Of a stretch of 64,000 bases of DNA, positions 32,824-42,574 are shown in pieces (positions within the stretch are counted from its first letter, which is position 1; the number at the start of each line of letters is the position of its first letter). The position numbers were made by a program, and so were the translations under genes. The notes under the pieces are model-generated. The model did no database searches. It was not told the DNA's origin and worked only from the letters and a program-made list of their open reading frames with translations. The DNA is from Anadara kagoshimensis (Eukaryota; Mollusca; Bivalvia; Arcoida; Arcidae), in the NCBI GenBank assembly GCA_021292105.1, contig CM037870.1:66021018-66085017 (forward strand), given 5' to 3'.

Positions 32824-33393
32824 GATAATATTACCTGAAGCAAAATCTGGAATTTCTCACTATTAAGCTATCTTATAAAAACCAGTGCATACATCAATTA
32901 TTATGCGTGATCTATTTTTGTCTTCCCTGTGATTTTGAAACTCCGTATATTTCGTATGCGTGATTCATATTTAACCCGTGTGTAATATCTTCTATATTTG
33001 AAGAGATATATCGGGCCTTGAGTGATTAATCCTGGCATACAGGTTCAGATAAACAAATGAACTCATGTAAACTTCAATACTGATCATGATCATCAAATCG
33101 TTTGTATACAAGAATACAGTTGAAGGGGGACAACTCGTATGATACAAGAGTACAGTTAAAGGGAAACAACTCGTGCGACCTTAACACAATATGCATTACA
33201 CCCCCGTAATAAGGTTTTATTGGTTGCTTTTTTGCACATTTTAGGCACTACCTTACTTCAAAGAAAAAAGAATAAAGCCACAAATATATCGGAACAAGAG
33301 ATACTATTAATGCTGCAAATTATCCAGAGTATAAAAGACAACCTTCACACTCTATCTTCCGAAGATTTATACAACGCCACAACAAATAACTGA
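32500..33393 (+). CDS. Candidate two-exon gene for a 59-residue protein of unknown function
   Basis: Exon 1 runs from ATG at 32500 to 32530 and is followed by a consensus donor (G|GTAAGT). A pyrimidine-rich tract ending TTTTAG at 33244 precedes exon 2 (33245-33393). Joined, 31 + 149 nt make 180 nt with no internal stop. The product starts MSASGDDDIHG, has a basic stretch (QRKKNKA), then ISEQEILLMLQIIQSIKDNL, which looks helical and amphipathic, and ends in a TGA. I recognise no family, signal peptide or membrane segment. The match of donor, acceptor and phase supports it, but a chance arrangement is possible. The intron (714 nt) holds a tandem duplication and a (TA)n run. The second candidate gene follows 0.5 kb downstream on the same strand. 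Confidence 0.4.
32543..32970 (+). repeat. Tandem duplication in the intron, split by (TA)n
   Basis: About 190 bp from 'ttctatttcgtttcataatga' to 'tttcgtatgcgtgattca' occur twice (from about 32546 and about 32740). The second copy is interrupted by (TA)n at 32762-32822, after which 'ataatgataatattacctga' resumes. Confidence 0.85.
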
Positions 33394-33855
33394 AGGACCG
33401 TCTATCTACTTAGTTTGGAAAGTTATTGGCAAAACAATTAGCTGACTGTTTGTAACATAATGTATCTATATGGTAGATGTTGAAGTGTTTTACTGACTTT
33501 GTCAGTTGAAGGAAACAAGAGTGCCAGGAAAAAACTGCGAACTGACACATTTTCTCACAGTAGAATCTCCACCAACTGGTATTAGAACCTAATTAGTAAG
33601 AAGCGCTGCGGTTCACATGCGCACACTTTAGACCATTCCGTCACCACATAATTTTAACGATATAAATCCCCCCCCCCCCCGATATTTTACATTACTAAAT
33701 AGTCAAATACATGATATGGTGAGGCATAGTAATGACCATTTATTGTCCGTGGTGTGTGTGTGTGTCCGTGGTGTGTGTGTGTGTGTGTGTGTGGTGTGTG
33801 TGTGTGTGTGTGTTTCATGTAATCATTATTTATCAATACCTTTTCGATGTGAAGA
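33394..33855. other. Spacer with poly-C and (GT)n runs
   Basis: A run of about 12 C lies at 33668-33680, and an interrupted (GT)n from about 33750 to 33814. No gene is seen. Confidence 0.7.
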
Positions 33856-33918
33856 ATGCATTTTAATCAATCTGAAAATACATTTTCTTTAAGGTTGGAA
33901 TTAAATAAAGTAAAAGAC

Positions 33919-34230
33919 ATGGAAAAAACTTCAAATAACAAAAAAGAGTGTGAAGAAAAGCTGTATGCAATTAATAACGACGAGCGTGATATGCTTTTGG
34001 AAGTGATTGATGATGGTGCGTCATCCTCTGGAACTGGAAAACGTAAGCATAAAGAAAACGAAGATTCTGTACAAGAAATCTTTAAAATTGCAAAGAAAAA
34101 GAAACCACCACTAATGCAATTGGTTCGACAGAACCAGGAAAAATATAATAAATTTAATAAATTTACTACTAATGATGCGCTCAAGCTACTGAAAGCTCTT
34201 GGCGTTTCATCACCTGATGTATCAGATTAA
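33919..34230 (+). CDS. Candidate small basic nuclear protein, unknown function
   Basis: From the ATG at 33919 the frame gives 103 residues. An upstream in-frame ATG at 33856 would add 21, but 'attttctttaag' at 33882-33893 looks like a splice acceptor, so the exon may start at 33894. The protein is hydrophilic. It has an acidic patch (NNDERDMLLEVIDDG), two lysine-rich clusters 19-23 residues apart (GKRKHKEN and AKKKKPPL) that resemble a bipartite nuclear signal, and a C-terminal helical part (TTNDALKLLKALGVSS). AATAAA stands 11 bases after the stop (34241-34246). I do not recognise the family. It could be host or a DNA-transposon accessory protein. Confidence 0.45.
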   Translation: MEKTSNNKKECEEKLYAINNDERDMLLEVIDDGASSSGTGKRKHKENEDSVQEIFKIAKKKKPPLMQLVRQNQEKYNKFNKFTTNDALKLLKALGVSSPDVSD

Positions 34231-34240
34231 AATGATAAAA

Positions 34241-34246
34241 AATAAA
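34241..34246 (+). terminator. Polyadenylation signal AATAAA
   Basis: AATAAA stands 11 nt past the stop of the 103-residue frame and is followed by a T/G-rich stretch (tatgtatagtgttttct). It fits a short 3' UTR. Confidence 0.5.
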
Positions 34247-34364
34247 TATGTATAGTGTTTTCTATAATTGTTTTAATACATCGTTCATAATTTCTCTAAA
34301 TTTGCATTCCTTCGTAACTCCTTTTAAATACAGAGAGAGAGAGAGAGAGAGAGAGGAGAGTTGA

Positions 34365-34536
34365 GTCATGGCGGGGTCTTTATCGTGCCAGGTATACCGT
34401 GACACAGGACTTCCTTTTTTAAAGTTCACATCCGAAAGAACCGTGACTTTCATTTCAGTCACTACCCACTTTTAAGTCTTGGGTCAGACCCGACAGGAAT
34501 TCGAACCCATGACCTCCCACTTACGGAGCGAGCATT
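34365..34536 (-). mobile_element. SINE fragment
   Basis: It has the 'taccgtgacacaggac', 'accgtgactttcatttcagt' and 'gaattcgaacccatgacctc' segments of the family. The A box and the 3' tail are missing. A (GA)n run lies at 34331-34353 beside it. Confidence 0.75.
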
Positions 34537-34542
34537 CAGTAA

Positions 34543-34655
34543 AGGATATAAGCCGAAAAACTGTCCAGTATGTAAAATATTGGACTTGTCGAGGCGCGAA
34601 ACGCCGAGGCCAGTCCAAAATTTTACATACTGGGCAGTTTGAGACTAATATCTTA
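34543..34655. repeat. Hairpin with ~54-bp arms and a 5-nt loop
   Basis: The left arm (34543-34596) contains AACTGTCCAGTATGTAAAAT and ends GAGGCG. After CGAAA the right arm begins CGCCGAGG and returns ATTTTACATACTGGGCAGTT up to 34655. There are about eight mismatches or bulges. It resembles the larger hairpin at 43016-43172 in design (GC-rich tip, AT-rich flank). Confidence 0.85.
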
Positions 34656-35882
34656 CTTAAAATATTGCAAAAACAAACATAAAAAGGAAAAAAATCAAGT
34701 ATATCAGGGAAAAATTGATGTATAAAATCAGTATCAAAAATTAAGAAATAAGAAAATAAAAATATATAAAATGTATTCCTTTATGTAACTGTGGCATATG
34801 CTAGTATTCTGTAAATACTTTAGCTTTAGTTAAGCTTATATTTAATTTAATTAAGATTTAATTAAATTTATTTATTTTCCTTTTTCAGAAACCAGTTTAC
34901 ATTATATTTCTTTTTCAGTCCAGTATTCCAGTTTACAATATTTTATTATCATCATTTTTGCTGTGTATCTGTCCCGTCTACCTTGATGATGTAATGTTTA
35001 TGTACTGTAGTGTAGAACATATAAATTCTAAGTTCAGACTATTTAAAAACCATCTTTAAAATAATTGCTAAATAGGATAAACCAATAAACTGGTAATAAT
35101 TTATTTAACTTTTAACTTTATCTTTACTTCGTAAATTTAATTTTAGTCATAAAAATATATAAAATCTCTTTAAAAATGAAATTCCCTAAGTTTGGTTTCA
35201 GTATTTGAATTTTAACGAAATTCAAATAAATGTGTTCAGTTCTTAATCAAAGTATTGTTAAAAAATATATTATTCTAAGACTTTAGTTTATAACAAAGCT
35301 ATAAATATTTTATTAAATTATCAAAATGTTTATATTCCTAACCACGCCCATAGTATATCAGGTTAACATTTTTTTAATTCCATAAAACACCATAAATTGT
35401 ATATGCATATGTAAGAATCCAGGGATCTCCATCCCATTGAGGGAGCTAGTGTATTATATTTAAATGCATGAAAAATGCATTTAATTTTTCATAAATACTT
35501 TTATATAAAAAATGCTATAATTTTTCATAAATACTTTTATATATTTGTTTTTTGTAATTATCATTTTCTAAGTGCAGTATGGATGAATTCAGTTATTTTT
35601 TTGTTATCATTTATAAAGTTTTATATTTCAAATGGTTTTAAAATCATAGTTGAAATGGTTAATTGTTTTAATCTTCATTCTTCTGAAATAGACTATAAAT
35701 AGATATATAATAATTGAATTGTGTGTGAGAGAGTATAAGTAAAGTCTGTTTCTTAGGTATTTAAAAGAACAATAAAATGACTTAAAATTCTTAAACAGAT
35801 TTAAACATAGTAGATCACCCGTCGTTCACGTGACTATTAACACGGTTTTCGTGAAATATAATCAGTCCCCGTTAGCAGAGAC
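34656..35882. other. AT-rich stretch, nothing recognised
   Basis: Very AT-rich. A short duplication 'tttttcataaatacttttatata' lies at about 35484-35545. The frame at 35475-35702 is low-complexity and hydrophobic and not convincing. Confidence 0.5.
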
Positions 35883-36714
35883 ATTTAACACAGATCGCTG
35901 TCGTTAGTGATATTGTCATCACATTGAAAGAAACAGCGAAAATAGAATCCTCACTTGTGAAACATATTGAACTTGTAGAGTTTGAATGTGAAGGTGTAAG
36001 ACGCGATTTCGAGTGTTACAAAGCAGCAACTGCACCTAAAATAGCAAAATACGAATAGATTGTCAAAACTGTAAGCAAAACAATGAAAAACATTGACGAT
36101 TTTGATTCTTTTGTCAACCGAAGTAAAACGTATAGGAAATAAATTATCAAATCTTCAGAAAACAGTTTCAAACATAAAAAGAAAAGATAAAGTTTCCACA
36201 GACAAGGTTTCTCCTGTGAAGGACCCCAGTTTAAATTTCTCAACAATAACACAGGAGACAGCGAGAATATGATATTGATACATGATATGGGTATGTGAAC
36301 ATTTAACAACCGACAGTGTACGAGACAATACAGATACCGTTATAATCACAGATCCAGCTCAGGACATTAGCACCTGTATTACGGATAACGTTCGAACCGC
36401 AATAGTAATACCCCGTGTATAACTTCTACACAGCTGGTCACGGGTGAACCGGACGCAAATCAAAACTTTGAATTCAATTTTATTGACTTTTCTGATTTAC
36501 ATTATGATGAAATCATGAACAATGACTATAACCGATCTTCTACCAGTGATTACCAGACAATAGACGATTTTCAATCCCAGTCCTACGAGAGGCATTGTAA
36601 AGCCAAAATGCCGTCTAGTGGACATAATCACAAGGATCACCATAGCCATATTGGAAAAACAAGTGATAATACGTCTAATGTTTCAGACAATTTATAGGAT
36701 ACCCTGGTAGTTAA
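35883..36714 (+). pseudogene. LINE-D ORF1, N-terminal part (decayed)
   Basis: Coding-like sequence with a few stops and shifts. An ITLKETAKIESSLVKHIELV stretch leads into a likely coiled coil (NKLSNLQKTVSNIKRKDKV, in a shifted frame), then a polar linker (36515-36697) with YNRSSTSDYQTIDDFQSQS and HNHKDHHSHI. After one stop the frame goes on as D-T-L-V-V into the TTAA at 36711. It is taken up again without a phase change at 52252. This architecture (coiled coil, linker, then the domain found at 52.3-52.6 kb) is that of a LINE ORF1 nucleic-acid-binding protein. The match across the insertion is the main reason for the call. Confidence 0.65.
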
Positions 36715-36880
36715 CCCTTTAATTGGCAGAGAAATTTTGGAAAAAGTGCAAAAACTGTACCCTATTTTCACTGCAGATTTTAGGGTATTTGCAGTAAAAA
36801 TGCCAATAACCAACCTATATATATATTTTGTATCCCCATATACTACACTTCCCTTTTAGGTACGTTTCATCAATATATCG

Positions 36881-36894
36881 GTTGCCATGGCAAC
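36881..36894. promoter_or_regulatory. RFX (X-box) palindrome GTTGCCATGGCAAC
   Basis: A perfect 14-bp palindrome identical to the strong RFX-factor consensus (two inverted GTTGCC half sites). Related sites are at 41193-41206, 41585-41598 and 41970-41977. Confidence 0.6.
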
Positions 36895-37134
36895 ATAAAC
36901 ACCACATTTACGACAAAAACATGTGAAAAATCGCTGAATTTTGTGTTTCTTAAAATAAATGTCTTATATCTTGAGACCAGTGCGCTAGAAAAATATAGTT
37001 TTGCAAGAAAATCAAAGTTAAGTATCAATGAGAGACGCTACAAAAAATAATTTTAAAATTTGCATTTTTTCACAAAAAAAAAAAAGAACAAATTTCTACG
37101 GTGGCTGAATAAGGCCATGTGAAAATTATTTTTT

Positions 37135-37465
37135 ATCTCGTTCCCTCAAGTTAGTATCTCGTTCCCTCAAGATAGTAACTCGTTCCCTCAAGATAGTCAT
37201 CTCGTTCCCTCAAGATAGTATCTTGTTCCCTCAAGTTAGCATCTCGTTCCCTCAAGATAGTAACTTGTCCCCTCAAGATAATATCTCGTTCCCTCAAGAT
37301 AGTAACTTGTTCCCTCAAGTTAGTATCTCGTTCCCTCAAGATAATATCTCATTCCTTCAAGATAGTAACTTGTTCCCTCAAGATAGTAAGTTGTTCCCTC
37401 AAGGTAGTAACTTTTTCCCTCAAGATAGTATCTTGTTCCCTCAAGTTAGTATCTCGTTCCCTCGA
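37135..37465 (+). repeat. 21-bp tandem array, 16 copies, left arm
   Basis: The unit is (C/T)TCGTTCCCTCAAG followed by (A/T)TAGTA(T/A)C. Variation is mainly at C(G/T)TTCCC and the last three bases. The last unit changes to CCCTCGAG, where the SINE entered. Confidence 0.95.
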
Positions 37466-37832
37466 GAGGCCGCGGTGGCCTAATGGATAAGACGTCAGTC
37501 TTCAAATCCAGGGTCTCTCACCGCTGTGAGTTCGAGTCCCGCTCAGACCACAAGTGGGAAAGTGAATTTTCTTTGCCATTGGCTTTTATTGGTATCAGTA
37601 TAATGGACTGGGGGAGTGACACGCTTCTCTGCGGCGAATTGACTCTGAGCTAGCACGTTAAAGTCACCCTGCGTGCGCGCAAGTACAAGGCAGACCATAA
37701 AACACACACGCACTTCATATGCATACACGGAATTGTTTATAGATTAATAAATTAGTTCCCGTCGCGAATAGCTGAAAAACTGCTGATGCGACATTAAGCA
37801 ACATTCAACCAACCAACCCTCGTTCTCTCGAG
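37453..37832 (+). mobile_element. tRNA-Arg-like SINE with 14-bp target duplication
   Basis: The body 37467-37818 is flanked by CTCGTTCCCTCGAG (37453-37466) and CTCGTTCTCTCGAG (37819-37832). The head has TGGCCTAATGGATAAGACG (A box) and GTGAGTTCGAGTCCCGC (B box), similar to tRNA-Arg. The 3' end is 'gatgcgacattaagcaacat' with (AACC)n. It differs from the main SINE family but its last 20 bases resemble that family's GACGTTAAAC end. Confidence 0.92.
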
Positions 37833-37975
37833 ATAATGATAAATTAATCTGTGTTTCCGGGACGCGTTATTTGAATGGCGGAGATTGAGTGAGGAGATAG
37901 CTGATCTATTCAAGCCACTGAATGTTTTTTTTTTAATCGAAGGCGAAGTTATTTCTTTGTATTTCAATTATATTG

Positions 37976-38856
37976 AAGATTAAAAAACAAAAACCCAGAC
38001 AAAACTGAAAAGGAATGTGTATTAAAAGTTTGTATATACTGAAAAAGATATTATTATGAATATTGGAAACAAGACCCTTTATTTCATTTACTTAGTTACT
38101 TGATGAAGGGATTAATCTGGCTTGACTTTACTAACTGTTCATCTGACATTACTGATCTTTTTCTTCTGATATGTTTGAAAATCTCAAATCTTAATAATCT
38201 TTCTTTAAATGATTGTATTGCTATATTTTCAAATATCATAGTAAACTTACTCTCAAAAGCTTAAGTGATCAGTGACGTAGCGTGCATATAAGCCAATAAT
38301 CATGTACTTGCACATAATTTTTTGATAAAAAATATTGAGATTTTGAAGTAAAATATGTCTTTTGAAAAAGTAGGATGAAAATGTGGCTCTGAAAATTCGG
38401 CTCAGTGGAACGTAACAAAAACTTTATCTTTTTGTGTAATCTTTTTACTCACGAAACTATTGTTTTAGAGTATAGAAACACGTATCAAATTGCTTCATAT
38501 TTTTCAAAATGTAACTGGGGAACATGCACCCAGACCTCTTAGTGTGAAGAAGTCTACGGTGCGTGTAGTGCTTTTTGCTCCGGGCTTGCACATTTATTCT
38601 TTTCTGGCAACGCCGCTGGTGATTTAATAGGTACTTGAATAAGACCCCCAAATAATCAGAAATGTGCCTTACTACAAAATCTAGATTAATCCCTAGAATC
38701 CCCAAATATTATACAATTGTATATATAGGAATATGTTTTATGTATGTAAAGTTGACCTATTGTTACCTGGCAAGTGAGCCCAGCGGCCCCAAACCCTGAA
38801 ACTACTTGACCATCCCGTATTTAACGTCTGGGACAATAAAAAAGATTAAAAAACAA
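37976..38856 (+). mobile_element. 851-bp retroinsert with 15-bp target duplication
   Basis: AAGATTAAAAAACAA occurs at 37976-37990 and 38842-38856. The insert (37991-38841) ends in AATAAAA directly at the junction, so its 3' end is on the right. I find no coding match; it could be a retrocopied 3' UTR or an unknown short element. The right arm of the inverted repeat lacks it, which confirms the insertion. Confidence 0.85.
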
Positions 38857-38889
38857 TATCTTATGCCGATGTTATTCAAAACAGAAACT

Positions 38890-39160
38890 AAGTAAGAGGA
38901 AAATGGGTAGTGACTGTTCTTTCGCCAAGCACTCGGCATTGAGAAATGAAAGTTACGGGTCTTTCGGGTGAGACTTTAAAAACCGAGTTCCCGTGTCACG
39001 GTAGGCTTGGCACGTTAAAGAACCCTTACTCCACAATGCCATCAGCGCATAGCACAGATCAAAATTTCTGCACCTTTGCCTATAGCTGGCGACGTCTCGA
39101 TATATGTGAAATAATCTTGACTGGGACTCTAAACCCTATTAAATCAAATCAAATCAAATT
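38890..39160 (+). mobile_element. 5'-truncated SINE, (AATCA)n tail
   Basis: It starts in the body ('gggtagtgactgttctttcg') and runs through 'gccaagcactcggcattgag' and 'gtctcgatatatgtgaaata' to 'tcttgactgggactctaaac' and (AAATC)n. The tRNA head is absent. A further scrap ('cttcgccagccactcggcat') is at about 39413-39432. Confidence 0.88.
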
Positions 39161-39829
39161 GTTGTCGTAGAGAACGATGGCTGATGTTTCAAGTTATCCG
39201 TAATTTTTCTACGATTGCCATAAGTAGGTCTTCAGTATTCGTAACCGTCAAGACTCTGCCCGGTTCTGGTTAATTTAAAGTGAGAACGTTTGCCTCTAAA
39301 CGCCATAAAACCAGGATATTTCTGATGATACCAGTATTTTTCTAACTACACTAACATAATTCTAATATTGATCATGCAATGGTTATAGTATCCGCTCTCA
39401 GAGGTAAAATCTTTCCTTCGCCAGCCACTCGGCATTTTGAAGTTAGAGCAACGGTCAGTGTGCTCAGTGTCAGTGTAATGTGATTGACTGAAGTATTTGG
39501 TATGCATGTCGCACCGCACATCTATTTCTAATCATTAAAGGTTGAAAATAATTAAAATTGTTAAAATTCTCGCCCAGACTAGTTGAAATAGTGCTGATGG
39601 ATGCTACCCGGAGCATCTTGTAACTATGAAAAGACGTAATGCAGAGGTTATAATTATTATATTTGGCAAGTAAGTTCAGTTGCTGACCAATGTTCATTGA
39701 GGACACCAGTATTCACTTACAGATTTATACAAATAACACAAGTTGCTTTGATTATTTTTATGTTATGCCCTGAATTGGAATAATAAAAACACAGATCATA
39801 ACTCCGTGGATGAAGCAACATTACCCCTA
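39161..39829. other. Spacer of the large inverted repeat, nothing recognised
   Basis: Apart from the SINE scrap near 39413, I see no gene or repeat. Confidence 0.5.
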
Positions 39830-40110
39830 ACTGTTATGCATGACATTTCATTTGGTATTGTCAGAAATATACTGCTATATCTAAATCGTCCACTTGCTAA
39901 ATTTTGAAATTCCTCAAAAACTAAGGTATGCTCACTCGTGCAAAGTATTTCCCTAGCTTGATTTTGTAAAATAAATTTTGGCTCTTTGAATAATGTTTTT
40001 CAGCATCTTGAAAAATGGCTTTCCACTTCAAGTTTTTTATCCAAGCACTACTGATAAGAAATTGTATTCTGAAACGGCCGTCTAGTGGTGCAAAATTAAA
40101 CGGGTATAAA
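39830..40110 (+). mobile_element. Decayed relative of the retrozyme-like repeat
   Basis: This stretch is the inverse of about 5730-5990: 'cctcaaaaactaaggt', 'caaagtatttccctagcttg', 'ttttgtaaaataaattttgg', then the hammerhead region and 'ggtgcaaaattaaac'. It is diverged, at roughly 80 percent by eye. Confidence 0.75.
40045..40087 (+). ncRNA. Mutated hammerhead ribozyme
   Basis: The layout matches the copies at 5720 and 6059: GCACUA, CUGAU-A-A, a weakened stem II, GAAACGGCCGUC, UAGUG. The core G8 (CUGAUGA to CUGAUAA) is changed. G8 is catalytic in hammerheads, so this copy should be dead. Confidence 0.75.
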
Positions 40111-40224
40111 TAATAGCTTCAAATGAATATTAAGCCCACCATGTCTGGTCACTAAAAACTGTGTATTTGAAGATATGTCTTAGACTCAAATATTCAACCA
40201 AAGAGTCATAATTCTGTCAATAAA

Positions 40225-41000
40225 GGAGCGCGACCTCTTATTTAGTTTCTGTTTTGAATAATATGGTTATAATATCTTTAATGTAATTGAAATACAAAGA
40301 CTGGATTCAAAATAAGAAACATTCAATAGCTTGAATGACCAAGCCATTCAAACAAAGCGTCCCGGAAACACAGATTAAGTTATCATTACTCGAGGGACGA
40401 AGATGCTATGTTGAGGGAACGAGATACTATCCTGAGGGAATGAAATGACTAACTTGAGGGAACGAGATACTATCCTGAGGGAATGATATGACTATCTTGA
40501 GGGAACAAGTTACTATCGTGAGGGAACGTGATACTGACTTGAGGGAACAAGTTACTATTTTGAGGGAACGAGATACTAACTTGAGGGAACGAGATATTAT
40601 CTTGAGGGAACAAGTTACTATCTTGAGGGAACGAGATGCTAACTTGAGGGAACGAGATACTAACTTGAGGGAACGAAATGACTATCTTGAGGGAACGAGT
40701 TACTATCTTGAGGGAACGAGATGCTAACTTGAGGGAACGAGATGACTATCTTGAGGGAACGAGTTACTATCTTGAGGGAACGAGATACTAATTTGAGGGA
40801 ACAAGATACTATCTTGAGGGAACGAGATACTAACTTGAGGGAACGAGATGACTATCTTGAGGGAACGAGTTACTATCTTGAGGGAACGAATTACTTTCTT
40901 GAGGGAACGAGATACTAACTTGAGGGAACGAGATACTATCTTGAGGGAACAAGATAAAAAAAATTATTCACATGGCCTTATTCAGCCACCGTAAATTTCA
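40225..41000 (-). repeat. Right arm of the large inverted repeat
   Basis: The inverse of the left arm: 'ttctgttttgaataat' (about 40246-40261), 'ttgaaatacaaaga', 'gcgtcccggaaacacagatt', then the array and 'cacatggccttattcagcca' (40971-40990). Confidence 0.9.
40386..40960 (-). repeat. 21-bp tandem array, about 27 copies, right arm
   Basis: Units of CTTGAGGGAACGAGATACTAA type, inverse of the left array. It is longer than the left array by about 11 copies, so copy number has changed since the arms arose. Confidence 0.95.
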
Positions 41001-41029
41001 TAATTATTAGCCCAAAAATTTAAAAAATG

Positions 41030-42010
41030 GCATACTATTGATGCGAATTATGCATTTTGTTTTGTTAAAGTAGATCATTACTTTGACACAAATATTTAAG
41101 TTTTCTCTGAAACTTTACCACTACTCAACCATACATATAAATAAACTGTTACTCCAAAATTTGTATCTAAATATATTTTCAGTAACATTACGGTTGCCAT
41201 GGCAACGAAAGCCATGCAAATACGAAGATAAAGAGGATATTTCTGTTTTATTTCACTTTATATTGCTATTTTCTTATATTGGCAGGTGTAAAATATATGA
41301 CTTTTGGTAAATAATATCAAAGAAACTATTAAATACATTTAAATACGAAAGATGGTTTCACAATTTCTATGTTTTCGCCCAAAATATGAATTCCGATTTC
41401 TGTAGCATTTTCGGCCAATTATTTAATACAAACATGCAAAAACCTTTATTTTTGAAAAAGTTGAGGCGAGAAATTTTAGTCCAAAACTCTAATGATACCA
41501 GGGGTCGGATTATTAATAAATTGTATATATTTAGGAGACTCATATTCTTCTTTCACTAAAATGGTAATTTCAAACAAAAAATCCGTTACCATGGTAACCA
41601 AAAGTGTGATAACTGCGTTACACAAGAGATCAATTGTGTAATGTGACTTTATTCTAATAATCCCTTGAGCTTGGGTTGATATAAAACTTAAATTTTGTTA
41701 TTTCACATGACTTGATTATTAGGTGAAGATGAATAGGGAATAAATTCAAAATTGGCTTAAAATAGAAACTCTGAAAATAATAGATTTTCGGTCAAATATT
41801 AGAAAAAAAACATGCAAATGCTTTTATTTTTGGTATATTTTTTATAAGGTGAGACTGTTACTTTGACTTCATAACTTCAACAATACAAATGAAGTGATCA
41901 ATGGTAAACATTTTTTTTAAATTAGAAGACTCATACTATTTCGTTTTAATTATCTCAAATTCCACTACTATGGCAACCAAAACAGAAAACTGTTTACAAC
42001 TGGTGTCTTT
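41030..42010 (+). repeat. Three diverged ~390-bp repeats, each with an RFX-like palindrome
   Basis: Units share 'aaacatgcaaa(a/t)cttttattttt', 'gactcatattcttc', and then the palindrome: GTTGCCATGGCAAC (41193-41206), GTTACCATGGTAAC (41585-41598) and a decayed ACTATGGCAAC (ending 41977). Spacing is about 392 and 380 bp. The site at 36881 lies in a similar context left of the inverted repeat. Confidence 0.7.
41193..41598. promoter_or_regulatory. Two perfect RFX-type palindromes
   Basis: GTTGCCATGGCAAC at 41193-41206 and GTTACCATGGTAAC at 41585-41598. The second differs by a matched pair of changes that keep the dyad, as expected if symmetry is selected or if the change is by chance in both halves. 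Confidence 0.5.
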
Positions 42011-42122
42011 TCAACAGAGTGTAGTTCAAATGATCGCTGCATATTCTCAATGTCGGGATTGAGATCACCAGAACTTACATCATGTATTGTATTACCAACC
42101 CAACACATTTATACAGATGAGC

Positions 42123-42442
42123 GTGAGTGAGTGAGTTATGATGTTTAACGCCCCAATCAAGAACATTTCACTAATATCTAGTCGACACCAGTTATAGGTG
42201 AAGGTGCGGATGGCATTATACATCAGGGTTCTTTAGCGTACCGAGCCTATCATGACACGGGGCCTCATCTATTTTAGTTCCCATCCGAAAAAAGTCGTGA
42301 CTTTCATTTCATAATGCCGAGTGCTTGGTGAAAAAAGTCAATACACACTTTTAAGTCTTTGGTCAGACCCGGTCATCGTTCGAACCCACGACCTCCCCTT
42401 TACAGAGCGAGCAATTTATCAACTGGTCTAACGCAGTGGTTG
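42123..42442 (-). mobile_element. tRNA-derived SINE, (ACTC)n tail
   Basis: The minus-strand head has a decayed A box (CACTGCGTTAGACCAGTTGA) and CGTTCGAACCCACGACC as B-box region on plus. The body and the tail ('cttgattggggcgttaaaca', (ACTC)n) are those of the family. Confidence 0.88.
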
Positions 42443-42574
42443 TATACAGTTAGAGTTTTATAATCAGTTGTCTTAATATATTTATTGATTTCATCACCAT
42501 AGTGTTGTGTTGTCGGTTGTATCCTGTTTTTGGTTACATTGTATGTTGTCAAGTATGTTTTACTACCCAGTCAA

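Larger units (their letters stand above)
37085..38889 (+). repeat. Left arm of a large inverted repeat
   Basis: In order: 'ggtggctgaataaggccatgtg'-like outer end (about 37099), the 21-bp array (37135-37465), 'aatctgtgtttccgggacgc', 'ttctttgtatttcaatta' and 'gttattcaaaacagaaacta' (38869-38888). All recur in inverse order and orientation at 40225-41000. The arm is longer than its partner because a SINE (37467-37818) and an 851-bp sequence (37991-38841) were inserted. Confidence 0.9.

Noticed and set aside
37151-37483. Open frames of LREQVTILRERD or FPQDS-type repeats (also at 40488-40727)
   Set aside because: They are produced by the 21-bp arrays, appear on both strands, and have no start or end context.
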